Below, one piece after another: positions 1 to 11,301 of a stretch of 64,000 nt of DNA (positions are counted from its first letter, which is position 1; every line of letters begins with the position of its first letter). Origin of the DNA: Chrysomallon squamiferum (taxonomy: Eukaryota; Mollusca; Gastropoda; Neomphalida; Peltospiridae); NCBI GenBank assembly GCA_012295275.1, contig CM022666.1, forward strand, positions 2,088,616 through 2,152,615, written 5' to 3'. The notes beneath the pieces are model-generated. The model ran no database searches, had not been told where the DNA came from, and worked only from the letters and a program-made list of their open reading frames with translations. The translations under genes were made by a program, and so were the position numbers.

Positions 1-423
1 TTGGTGATGATGACGTTTATTTGTTGTTTTGTTGCTGATGGTAGTTTTTGTTGATGTTGTTGTTTAGTTACTGATTTTGTTTGTTTTGTTTGGCTCTGGG
101 TTGCATTTTCTGTTTTCATTGCAGCTTTTGGGGATGTTGTGTTTGGACTTGTTTATTCTGTCTTTTCACAGAAAAGATTTTCAATTTTTTCCAATTTCGT
201 ATTTATTTTTTATCTTTTTAATTTATTTATTTATTTTACACCGACAGTATGTTAATATTTATAGGGTGATACATAAATTTCTGGGCATGATTCATTTTGC
301 ACTGACGTCATACTACAGTGTTAACTGCCAATTTTAATTTTTTTTTATTTTTTTGATGTGTCTGCAATAACTGCAGATATTCTCTATATTTATATCTTTC
401 TATCTGTCTATCTGTTTATCTAT

Positions 424-690
424 CAGTCTATCTATCTATCTATCTATCTATCTATATATATATATATATATTCAGATTCTTTTAAACTGAATGTATTTAT
501 ATTTGTATGTACATATGTATGTATGCATGTATGTGTGTATGTGTGTATGTATATATATATGTACATATGTAAGTATGTATGTCTGTATGTATGAATGCAC
601 GTATGTATGTATGTATGTATGTATGTATGTATGCTTGTTTGCTTGTATTTACGTATGTACGTACGTACGTATATATCTGTTTTTATGTAT
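424..690. repeat. TATC then TATG tetranucleotide microsatellites
   Basis: A short TATC run passes into a TA run (about 424-470). A degenerate TATG/TGTA tract follows (about 500-690). Both strands give artificial open frames of over 80 codons here, which should not be read as genes. Confidence 0.9.
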
Positions 691-1390
691 TTGTATATAT
701 AGATATGCATGTTTATGCATGTTTGTTCACAAATGCATATTCGTGTCAGTATGACACAAACAAATAAAACCCTCTGCAATATTTACTACTGTCTTCAGAA
801 AAAAAACCAATTCACATAATTTATTTTATATTTACATAAGAAAAATATAGACTTCCACACATATGCAGTGAATGAACTTTTTTTTTTCTTCCATTAACAG
901 TCATATATTTATAGTCGTATAGTTAAATAATTTACATTAGTCTTATTTTATTTGCAAATATACGTGTGTTCAGAGTTTATGTGAGTTTGTATGTTCGTGT
1001 GTGTGCGTGTGTGTGTGTATACGATTGTGTGTGTGAAAGGTTTTGACTGTGTTTGTGTATGTACGTACGTGCGTGTCTGTGTGTGTGTGTGGGTGCGGGT
1101 GTGTGTGTGGGTGTGAATAAATGTGGAATATTATTTAAGATCTGGCAAATTCACAAATACAGAAATTCTAGACAGCTAATGTTTTGTTAGTTCAAAGGGT
1201 TCGGGGAGAGCAAGAGTTCTGTATGAAAAAGTCAACAAATGTCATTGTACGCCATTTTTATGTTTAACCAATCGAGTCACGAAATCTAAAGGCGCGTTTA
1301 TACATTACAATTCACGGTAACGATTTTCTATGTGTATTTTGTTTTAAAAGAAAAGAAAAGAAAAATAATTGTTTGCGTGTTTATCGGTTA

Positions 1391-1518
1391 TATATATATA
1401 TATATATACACACACATATAGATAAACATACATATATACATACGTACATAGATACATACCCATGTACACACACACACATACATACATACATACATACATA
1501 CATACATACATACATACA

Positions 1519-1547
<29 letters not shown>
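1391..1547. repeat. TA, CA and TACA microsatellite block
   Basis: A TA run at about 1391-1408 is followed by CA and a long, nearly pure TACA tract (about 1478-1545). It leads directly into the longer-unit repeat at 1551. Confidence 0.9.
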
Positions 1548-1549
<2 letters not shown>

Positions 1550-1550
1550 T

Positions 1551-1858
1551 AAAATATCAAACTGAACAGTTTGTAACACATACCAAAAATACAAATATTT
1601 TGTAAATGACAAACAAAATATCAAACTGAATGTAGTTTGTAACAAATACACACAAAAAAATATCAAACTATTTTGTATCCACTGACATTAAAAATACCAA
1701 ACTATTTTGTGTTCATTGACACATACTACAAAATGCATCAAAACTTTTTTGTATCTACCGACATTAAAAATACCAAACTATTTTGTATCCATTGACACAT
1801 ACTACAAAAAGCATCAAAACTGTTTTGTGTCCACTGACACATATTAAAAATATCACCC
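1551..1858. repeat. Diverged tandem repeat, 34-41 bp subunits
   Basis: A motif of the form 'ATATCAAACTATTTTGTATCC' followed by 'ACTGACACATA' recurs about eight times. Subunits of about 34 and 41 bp alternate, giving a higher-order period near 76 bp in the better-kept right half (about 1690-1850). Copies differ at many positions, so the array is not recent. Confidence 0.7.
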
Positions 1859-1960
1859 GAGTTCGTTCACCGAGAAAGCCATGGGTTTTGTAAAGACACG
1901 TCTAAACGTTAGGAAAAAGTAACAAGATTTTTATTTAAGAGGATTACCTCAGTATTAAAC

Positions 1961-1962
<2 letters not shown>

Positions 1963-2011
<49 letters not shown>
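1963..2011. repeat. GT dinucleotide microsatellite
   Basis: About 24 uninterrupted GT units. Confidence 0.95.
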
Positions 2012-2014
<3 letters not shown>

Positions 2015-2229
2015 ATTTGTTTGTTGGCCCAAGTTTTCGGGTGTAATAGTTTGTGTATGTCACTGGTAAGTGACGTAGATGTATATTATTAGGTCGTCGT
2101 ATTGTGTGGGAACTGTTCCTAGAATTCACGGCCGTTTGGGAATGAGGTGAAGGCTGTTTTTTTTTTTTTTTCTATAATGTTATCTCCCCTAATTTTTGGT
2201 ATTTTATATGCACGTGTGTATCTGTTGGT

Positions 2230-2466
<237 letters not shown>

Positions 2467-3229
2467 AGATATTGGGGGAGAGAGAGAGTGTGTGTGCGTG
2501 CATGTGCGTGTGTGTGTGGATGAAGAGATGGATAGATGTTTCAGTGGGTAGATGAATGAACATTAATATCATAGTTTACTATTAAAAGGCGCTGGGTATA
2601 CTTTTCATGCATAATATGAGGAAAACCCTCCAAAAAAAAGTTTAATGCTATTCCATAACTGATTTTTTTCATCGCGACTGTAAAGACAAATATGATAACA
2701 GCGAAGTGATTCGATCCAAGAACTTATCACACCTTGGGTTACAGTTTAAATCAAACTACGAGACATTCTGGTGTATTTATCCCAGATAACTATATTAAAT
2801 AAAAACCTAAACTATTAATTTAGGAAAGAACTGAAAATATTTATATAAAAAAAAAAAAAATAAAAAATAAAAAAAATTAAAGAAATTTTCAATTTAAAAT
2901 AAGTATTGAAATTACTGGTTTAAAAATGAAATAAAAATATTAATTTGAAAACGAACTTAAAGAATTATTTTAAAAAATGAAATTGAAAATATTAATTTAA
3001 AAAAATAAATATTTTATGAAAAAAAAAATAAAATTAAAATTATTTTAAAAAGAACTCAAAAAAACTAATTTGAAAATATTAATTTAAAATAAAACCTAAA
3101 AATATTATTTGTAACATAAAATGAAGATAATAAAAAAATAAAAAAAATGACAAAATTAATTTAAAATAAGTACTTAAAATATTAATTTAGTTATTTAAAA
3201 AATAATAATAATAATAATAATAAAAAATG

Positions 3230-3264
<35 letters not shown>

Positions 3265-3689
3265 TCAAGAAAAGAATTGTAAAAATTATTTTCGAAAAAA
3301 TAAATAAAAAATTGTTAAAAAAATTTAAATTCAAATTCAAAAAAGAAAAAAAAAAAAAGAGATAAAAAAAAAAACGATAATGTAAAATAACCAAAACCTT
3401 TTTACGACCCGTTTTATCAGCTTATATCCCGACACCAGTACTTAAAAATAAATCAAACTTGTAGCATGAAAAGACCTGTACATTTTTTTTTAATTTAAAA
3501 AACCCCGGCTGAATGCAACACACTGGAAAACCCGTAATCATTACCATAATACACAACACGATCATTTCAACACATTTCAATACGTTATTACGTGCGTACG
3601 TTTAATAATAACAGCCTGTATATCTCTCTCTCTCTGTCTCTCTCTATCTCTCACCTGAAAGCACTGCCAGCATTATCTGTCAGTGTCTG

Positions 3690-4726
3690 AGTCGCTTCCT
3701 TCCTTTTCTTGTCGTCGACGACAGATTGTTATTAGCTCTTTCTTTTCCCGTCTCGATGTGTAAAATCCACTCCGAAGGCAAAGAAGTTCGCACCGCGTGT
3801 GTACATACTCACAACATGCCTGTCACTGCCAATAAAACGTCTCCCCAGCGGTTCGAATCACAATCCGATTTTATCCGGCTCCGTTTCAATTGCTTGACGA
3901 TCACGTGACACAGCCAAAATGGGGGAAGTCTGGTCGCTAGGGAGCGAGACGGTTTGTTGTTGTTTTTTTTGTTTCGTTGACCGCTCGCGCTCTTTCCATT
4001 TCGCGTTACTGGTTTTTTTTTTTTCACTGTAATTACAAATAAAACTGCAAGTCGACTCTTCGCTCTCTCATCTACCGCGAGTAAACACGTTTTCTTTTCA
4101 CGTCTGACTAACGTATGACTTCTTTCTTTTTTTTTAATTCGCTAAGTCAGTGTAATTGTTAGGCGCCCGCTGTTATACACGGTGTCGTTATTCAAGTTGT
4201 ACACACACACACACAAAAACATCGACCTTTGCTTTTGAACCCGACTACAGAACACATAACAATAGTCCTGCTAGCGATTAAGATTTTTTTTTTTTTTTTT
4301 TTTTTAAGCGAAACCGTTTGAGCAAGTGGCTGTTTTGCTGGCGGCTGTAACGGGCTTTGATAAGACCTCTCTGACATTTGTAAGTTGCCCCACACAACTA
4401 GGGGTATTAGATCAAACGCGCGAAATGAAGTAAAGAGATTAACAAAACGCGTGCTTTGTATTGAACAGAATAAAAAAGAATAAAGCACATACGCCGTTTC
4501 CATATATGACGTGTTTGTCGGTGTTTCGTTTACAGTGTTGATGTCGTTTCTTTTTTTTAATAAAAGAATGTTTAATCGATCTCGGATTATTATTTTCTTC
4601 TCACGAGAAGCGGGTTAATATATACGTTTTCTGTGTTTAACTAATTAAGTCATTTCTGTCGACGGGATTTGAACACGTAGCAGCATGCCTGTGTTTTATT
4701 TTCAATCTTCTTTTCTACAGCTTCAG
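3690..4726. promoter_or_regulatory. Promoter-like CpG-richer region, gene unknown
   Basis: CpG dinucleotides and unique sequence are visibly denser here than in the flanks. A palindromic E-box TCACGTGA lies at 3901-3908, with a CAAAATGG motif (YY1-like) just after it. On the minus strand a perfect donor (GTGAGT, complement of 3807-3812) follows a plausible leader exon of about 140 nt. On the plus strand a perfect donor GTGAGT starts at 4727. Either could be the 5' end of a transcript. One speculative option is a non-coding leader of the glycosyltransferase gene at 11.3 kb, whose coding exon begins with an acceptor. I recognise no protein. Confidence 0.35.
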
Positions 4727-4729
4727 GTG

Positions 4730-4800
<71 letters not shown>

Positions 4801-4926
4801 TTCTCTGTCTTTCTGTCTTTCTCTATCTCTCTCTTTTTCTGTCTCTCTCTTTGTCTCTTTCTCTCTTTTTTCTGTCTCTATCTCTCTATTTATTGTTCTC
4901 TTTCTTTTTCTCTCTTTCTCTATACA

Positions 4927-4975
<49 letters not shown>
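4727..4975. repeat. CT microsatellite followed by CA microsatellite
   Basis: About 64 bp of pure CT (4733-4796) decays into an imperfect CT/TTCT tract, then a CA run of about 44 bp (4931-4974). The tract begins within the sequence of a consensus 5' splice site, GTGAGT, at 4727. Confidence 0.9.
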
Positions 4976-4977
<2 letters not shown>

Positions 4978-5284
4978 TTCAAACAAACACTGGTACAAAA
5001 CCTAACGCATATATGTTGTTGTTATTTTTTGGGACTGCTATTTAAAAATCATAATCATCCTTAACTGATCGTAGGAAATATATTCGGTAAAATCTCTGCT
5101 AAAATAATGCCACGATCGAATCTGCATGACTGCCTAAGTGAAATAAATGTGTCTATTTTTAGTTTATTTAATTTTTAACGTGACATCAACAAACAAACAA
5201 AATTATAGTAATAAATAACTTGTTGTATATTGAACGTCGTGCAAACGAGAAATTTTAATTTGCTAGAGATAATGATAAAATGAA

Positions 5285-5605
5285 GAACAGTAGTAATAAT
5301 AATAATAATAACATTAATAATAATAAAAACTACAGTAATAATAATAATAATAATAACAGCTAGATTAATAATGATAATAACATTAATAGTAATAATAACA
5401 ACTACAGTAATAATAATAACAACAACATTAATAATAATAATAATAATAACAACTATAGTAATAATAATAATAATATTAATAACGAAAACATAAACAAAAC
5501 CTGATAATAATAACAGCAGCAGTGGATAACAGTATCTGTAAAGTATTACTAACAAATAAAGAAGAAGAAGAAGAAGAAGAAGAAGAAGAAGAAGGAGAAG
5601 GAGAA

Positions 5606-5650
<45 letters not shown>

Positions 5651-5695
5651 CAGAAAGAAAGAAAGAAAGAAAGACAGAAAGAAAGAAAGGCATTG
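5285..5695. repeat. AAT-rich then GAA/GAAA purine tract
   Basis: Degenerate ATAATA repeats with interspersed ACAACTACAGT (about 5285-5500) are followed by pure GAA (about 5560-5600) and GAAA (about 5610-5690). The many stop-free frames are low-complexity artefacts. Confidence 0.85.
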
Positions 5696-5879
5696 CTATC
5701 AGATTTTCATAAACGTGGTTGTGTCACGGTATTTAGGATTACATCTTGGAGAAATGTGAAGTTCACCACTTTCTGAATCAGTATACATTTAAGTAAAATA
5801 AAATAAAATGTATGGTACTTAAGGGAGATAATTTACAAATGTCCTCACTCGAATACGACCGAAGAGTTGTTTCCCCTTT

Positions 5880-6181
5880 AACCCAAGCTACCCACACAAT
5901 ATATACTATACATACACACTCACATTCATACATATAAACATTTATACACATATATATATATACTTAAACATATACATATATATATATATATATATATAAA
6001 AATATACAGTAGTATATGAATTTTATAGCACATTAAATTAGTTGGACTCATTTTTCTTTCTTTGATTAAATTAATAAAAAAGCTTGTATTTTTATATTAG
6101 CTTTTTTGTTTGAATAATAAATGTTTTCTTTTTTCATAACTGTTTACCTACTTTTGTTCCCCCCTGTACACACACATATAC

Positions 6182-6240
<59 letters not shown>

Positions 6241-6243
6241 CCC

Positions 6244-6278
<35 letters not shown>

Positions 6279-6300
6279 GCCACATCCACACACACATAAT
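5880..6300. repeat. TA/CA microsatellite cluster
   Basis: Several TA runs (about 5950-6000, 6180-6200, 6225-6270) alternate with CA runs (about 6196-6222 and 6270-6297). No gene signal. Confidence 0.85.
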
Positions 6301-6340
6301 TTTCTTCTTCTTTTTTTTTTCTAACTTTCTTTTTTTTTTT

Positions 6341-6680
6341 AAATGAAGATAGAAACTTTGTGTGTGAAAAAACAAAGGTAAATAAAATATTGCCTCCATC
6401 AGGTAAAGTACTGAAAGATGACAGGTTTGCTTTGAACTGTGATCGAGAATCGATAAATAATCAAGGTGTAATGATGACACACACAGAACGACAGGTGTTA
6501 AATGGATTCTACGCACATAAATCTAACACGAGTCATTTTTCTTAATTAACATCCAGAGTGAGTTTGTCAGACTTGTTTTCAGTAATACACTACATTACAA
6601 CGTTCTGTATAATTGAGATAATATTTTAATTTTTTTTTTTTTTTTTGCTGTTGTTGTTGTTATTTTATTTGTTTGTTGTG
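6341..6680. repeat. Interspersed repeat, copy A
   Basis: About 230-300 bp here matches 10469-10700 in the same orientation, with indels. Shared landmarks are AAATGAAGAT, CCATCAGGTAAAGTACTGAAAG, TGTGATCGAGAATCGATAA, ACACGAGTCATTTTT and GAGTTTGTCAGACTTG, then a TTG-rich tail. Both copies keep an open frame on the minus strand with the shared string DYLSILDHSSKQ, but the frame is short and I do not recognise it. Most likely this is a non-autonomous dispersed element or a segmental duplication. Confidence 0.7.
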
Positions 6681-6706
6681 TTGTTGTGGGTTTTTGAGGG
6701 GGAGGG

Positions 6707-6743
<37 letters not shown>

Positions 6744-7208
6744 ATAAGCCCTAATATTAAGATTCATTATTCATTTCACATCATGTTTGTATTTGGAAAA
6801 TGCATTGCGTGTTTGTATCTGAATTTTATCAATCTGTATTGGTTGCTATGCGCTTCCTGCCATGGGTGGGGTTACTATTTTGGGATGAGTCTAAAACGGA
6901 GCCCCCCTCCCCGTCCCAAGATGACATAATATTTAATAAAATAAAAAAAACTAACGGTCCAGCTATTCTCCAGTACTCTTGACACGTATATTCGGATCAA
7001 GGTCACTGTGCAGTGTAGCGTCTAATTTCCTCTTTTCGTTAACAATTTCTATCGATTAGGAACGATTTTCGCGAAGTGTTCCGAACACGAATAAGCCGTA
7101 TCGTATGCTTCCGCGAGTATTTAAATCGCAGTCTGTTCTTCTGAGTGTGATATCCTGTGCAGATTATAACCATAACCATAAATGAAGTGTTATTATTAAG
7201 CTTGTTTT

Positions 7209-7239
<31 letters not shown>

Positions 7240-7613
7240 CTTCCCATCTGGTTGAAATTCCAGTTCGTATAATTCCCATTTCGTAGAAAAAAACTCGTCT
7301 ACCGCAATACCTGATTACCTCTGTATATAATGAACTTGGCCTGTACATACATCTGGTTTCTTTCTAACATTCAGAAGCGGAGAGCATTGTTCCTAAATCA
7401 ATTATGTAACATCATCCGAAAGCAGAATAAGCATTTATTGCTCATTTGTTGTAGATTTTTTACTTTTTCATTATTATCATCATCATCTTCTTCCTCCTCG
7501 TTGTCATCATCATAATCATCATCGTCAACATTATTATTATTATTATATTATTACTATTATTATTGTTGTTGTTGTTATTATTATTATTCGTATTCTTCTT
7601 ATTCTTATTCTTC

Positions 7614-7675
<62 letters not shown>

Positions 7676-7765
7676 TAAATTGCTCATTTCTAATTCATAA
7701 ACATTTCCTTTCCGTTACAAAACAACCGACCAATAATAAACAATTTTACATGAATTTCATCTGGC

Positions 7766-7809
<44 letters not shown>

Positions 7810-8600
7810 AAAAAAAAAAACGGCACGATGTGTTTTTTGTTAATTCTCATGGTTTGCTTCTGTAAAAAAAGCCGACAAAAATATTATTATGAATAACTAA
7901 TTTTATTCAACAATATAATAAAAAAACACAAAAAAAAACACATATTTTACATACGAGTAATTCACTTATATTCAGTAAATAGAATATGTGAACGTTACAT
8001 TTATCATTAACTGTTTGAATTAAACCATATTCAGCTTAAACATGTTCAAGATATATGTTTCTGAGCATATTTATGTTATACACACATACATATTCACATT
8101 GTGCACATATTATACAATATATGTGACATAGTATATTAACAATATGTACACTAAAGATATTATGACCTGCAAATACTTTGGCTATGACTGAAAAGGTTTA
8201 TTCGAAGGACCAAATCATTGGGAATACTTTTAGATGAATACCTTCTTTTTTAATTATTTACTTTCACTAAATTCGATACATAGATTATTTCGATATTTTT
8301 CATATTTGCATACTTTATGCGATAAGCGATATCCATACTACAATAATAGCTCAGATTAAAGATGGAATTGGTTCCAAATTTCCAATAGTGAAGTGAGGTA
8401 TCGTTAAGCGGGAGACTAATTTACATAGAATTAAGGTTAAAAACAGTGGTTACTTTCTCGCTGATGAAATCTGACATAAAAAAAAGACGTGAAATAAGGA
8501 GAAATAAAACGGCACTTTAGACATAAATGATTTACTAGATTATAGATATTAAGTAAACAGTAAATCATTTACAAATCAATTTATACAAATACATTAAGAA
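6681..8600. other. Gene-free spacer with homopolymers and TTA tract
   Basis: This holds long T runs (6711-6739, 7208-7239), a TTA/TTATTG trinucleotide block (about 7470-7675), an A run (7771-7804) and otherwise AT-rich unique sequence. A small stretch with more CpG lies at about 6985-7150. No coding region is recognised. Confidence 0.65.
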
Positions 8601-8645
8601 ATAATTGTGGGTTCATTTTTATGGGTTTTGGTTTCATTTAAGATA

Positions 8646-8837
8646 ATGTATTTTGTTTCTAAAGTTATAGTCTACCGTTTCTTTTTATCATCAGCATTTG
8701 CCGGTATGCTGTTATTCGTTTTGACATATTGGAAGGGTAAATTACAAAACAAGTTTAAGTCTAAATCGAAGCAGAAGACAAAAGAGAATCAGAATATCAC
8801 ATGCACGCATGACGTGTCAGCTGATCAACACAGCTGA
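8646..8837 (+). CDS. Small ORF, hydrophobic N-terminus then basic tail
   Basis: From ATG 8646 this would give 63 residues. A hydrophobic segment lies at about residues 5-28, followed by a Lys-rich stretch (residues 29-47) and a polar tail. That layout resembles the cytosol/membrane/stem start of a type II Golgi protein, but I recognise no family. No conserved acceptor or donor is obvious, and codon composition is like the surrounding DNA. It may be a chance frame or the relic of a first exon. Confidence 0.12.
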   Translation: MYFVSKVIVYRFFLSSAFAGMLLFVLTYWKGKLQNKFKSKSKQKTKENQNITCTHDVSADQHS

Positions 8838-10110
8838 GAGAAGCTCGTGAATTACGGATTAAAACGAATTTAAAAACATGCATTGTATCCATTTGTATAA
8901 TTTATTTCGAGGAATTAACTATTAAATTTCTATTTGTATAATTTGTAAAGAAAAAAGATCGTTAAAGCAGGATATCGTTAAGCTAGATATTACTGTATCT
9001 ATACAATAATAATTGCTTTCCAGATAATCTGGAACAGTTCATTATAATGACTGAGGGTAAAAACAGGCATGTCAATAAAACCACTGAACCACATTTAGCC
9101 TTTCGACGAAATGGGGATTCTACCAGATGGGGAGTAAGCCATTGATAGTGTGCACTCTGCAGTTATCGATAAACGGCATTTCTGAATTGTACTTCGTAGC
9201 TGTCTTGTGTCAGTCAGTGGTAGGGCGTGTCTTAGCCCGATCAATTCCGTTCATGTGCAGTTCAAGAAAAATAATAGCATCAAATAATGAGGTGTGTCGT
9301 GTGGTTTTCTGCATACTCTGTGCAATGTTTTGTGATTCACACACGAAAGTTGGATAAAAGACGATAAAAGATTTGAGATCATAACGGCTAAAACTCGCTG
9401 TCTGCGTTAAGAAATCGGATTGCAATCAACAGAGAGGCAAGTTTTTTCGTTTCTGAAAGCTAATTTATTCATTTTTTCAGTTACATTCTATACATGTGTG
9501 TGATGTATGTGTTTATGAATGTATATATATAATTATATATGATGGGGTGCGTATGTATATATAAGTATGTATGTATATTCTAATGAAATGAAAAACTGTT
9601 ATTAGCAATAGTAGTTGTTCTTGTTACTGTTACTGATATTATTATTATTATTATTGTTGATATTGTTGTTGTTAATGTTGCTGTTGTTATTTATTTCGTT
9701 TTATTTCATGTCTTTTATTTTATTTTATTTTATTTTATTTGTTTGTCTCTCGGTCCGTCTGTTTCGTTGACAAAGACCAAACTGACTTTTAAACACCAAT
9801 TACTGTCACTGAGACTTCGTCGGTTAACTCACTGACAAAAAGAAAAATCCTAGCAAAACACGACATCTAAAAAGATTCGTTCTGAACGTCTGAATCTATG
9901 CCTAACGTGTCTAACTCACGTGCTATCGATGAACACCCGTGATACAATGGTATCGCAATCTGAAGCTGGCTCGTTGAGAGTTTATCCTTATCGATTGTTT
10001 TCGGATCCATTACTGAACACACACAAAAAAAAAAAAAGGCTCTTTTAATCTGGAGGTTTAAAGAAGAAAGAAAGAAAAAAAAACCCAATGAAGTTAATGT
10101 AATAATTAGT
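8838..10110. other. Gene-free spacer
   Basis: AT-rich unique sequence with short TATG, TTA/TTG and TTTTA repeats around 9480-9740. No recognisable coding exon or RNA gene is seen. Confidence 0.6.
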
Positions 10111-10171
10111 GTCCAGGTATTCAGTTGGCGGACCGGAAGTGCTCTGCTGGCCAAGGGTTGTCCACCCCTGA
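10105..10171 (-). mobile_element. Possible hAT-type transposon end
   Basis: The block ending at 10171 reads on the minus strand as CAGGGGTGGACAACCCTTGG followed by a GC-richer CCAGCAGAGCACTTCCGG stretch. The opening CAGGGGTGG.CAAC is the kind of terminal inverted repeat found on Charlie-like hAT elements. I found neither the partner repeat nor an 8-bp target duplication nearby, so this may be one surviving end or a coincidence. Confidence 0.3.
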
Positions 10172-10468
10172 TTTACGTTATACTGCGATTTTTAAACTAT
10201 AGTACGCTCCTCTGAGATGTTGTTCTGTAAAATCACTTTTATGTGTGTCTCCCGTTTACGAATGATCCATTACATGTCTTGGTATGTGGATTCCCTCTCT
10301 CTGCCAAATGTATTAATTGGCGTATCATTCATGGCAAGGTTTGTATAAAAGATCCGGAGTTACGGGTTTTCGTAACGTCGTAATAAGGCAAAATACCATA
10401 TATTTTACATACTTTATTATTAGTAAAGACTGTTTTTCAAAATCTATTTTGACTGTATATATATTCTT

Positions 10469-10700
10469 TTAAATGAAGATGGAAGTTTGCGTGTGTGAGA
10501 AAAATTAAATATTGCTTCCATCAGGTAAAGTACTGAAAGATCACAGGGTTGCTTTGAACTGTGATCGAGAATCGATAAATAATCAATCAAACACGAGTCA
10601 TTTTTGTTAATTAATATCCAAAGTGAGTTTGTCAGACTTGTTATAACGTTCTGGATAAATGACATAATTTTGCAGTTGTTGTTATTTTATTTGTTTGTTT
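10469..10700. repeat. Interspersed repeat, copy B
   Basis: Second copy of the element at 6341-6680, in the same orientation. It is slightly shorter because the insert between CGATAAATAATCAA and ACACGAGTC is missing. The two copies are about 4.1 kb apart and differ by scattered substitutions and small indels, so the duplication is not recent. Confidence 0.7.
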
Positions 10701-11005
10701 TGTTGTTGTTGTTGTTTTTATATGTATATGTTGTGTGTGTTTTAAAAAAAAAAAAAAAAAAATTCAAGACCAAAGCTTAATATATACTTAAAACAAAACA
10801 AAATAAACAATGAAAAGTGAATAATTAATTTAACAGATACCAATGTAACTAACATTAAATTACTTAATATACGTATAAAGTCAGTTTTCTGTTAATTCTG
10901 GTTTTCAGGAAGCAGGATAAATGGTCTGATGCCTCTACTATATTTCATCTGTCAGAAATGCATGAATACATAAATAAATAAATAAATTAGCAAACAGATG
11001 TGTTT

Positions 11006-11007
<2 letters not shown>

Positions 11008-11083
<76 letters not shown>

Positions 11084-11265
11084 CAGTGATATTACCATTG
11101 TACTATTTATTATCATTGTTGTAGTTGTTGTTGCTGTAGCTGTTGTTGTTATTATTGTTGTTGTTGTTGTTGTTGTTATTGTTGTTGTTGTTGTTATTAT
11201 TGTTGTTGTTACTGTTGTTGTTAGCTGTTATTATTGTTGTTGTTGTTGTTATTGTTATTATTTTC
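11008..11265. repeat. GA microsatellite then TTG tract before the glycosyltransferase exon
   Basis: About 70 bp of GA (11010-11080) is followed by a degenerate TTG/TTA tract (about 11105-11265). The tract ends in TTTTCTATTTTAG, which serves as the acceptor-like sequence of the next coding exon. The tract's pyrimidine-poor TTG composition makes that acceptor relatively unusual. Confidence 0.85.
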
Positions 11266-11301
11266 TATTTTCTATTTTAGGTGATCAAGATCAAGACCAA
11301 G

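Noticed and set aside
358-779. Overlapping open frames on both strands rich in Tyr/Cys/Val/Met or His/Thr
   Set aside because: Direct translations of TATC/TATG microsatellite; open in several frames at once and without any domain.
3835-3870. GGTTCGAATCAC B-box-like sequence on the plus strand
   Set aside because: No cloverleaf can be drawn around it; it lies in a promoter-like region.
4655-4690. Minus-strand tRNA B-box GTTCAAATCCC
   Set aside because: No matching A-box, acceptor stem or anticodon arm at the right spacing; at best a SINE scrap.
5175-5776. 172-codon minus-strand frame rich in Ile/Val/Leu and a Lys/Glu plus-strand frame
   Set aside because: AAT and GAA/GAAA low-complexity repeats; the composition mimics membrane or charged proteins.
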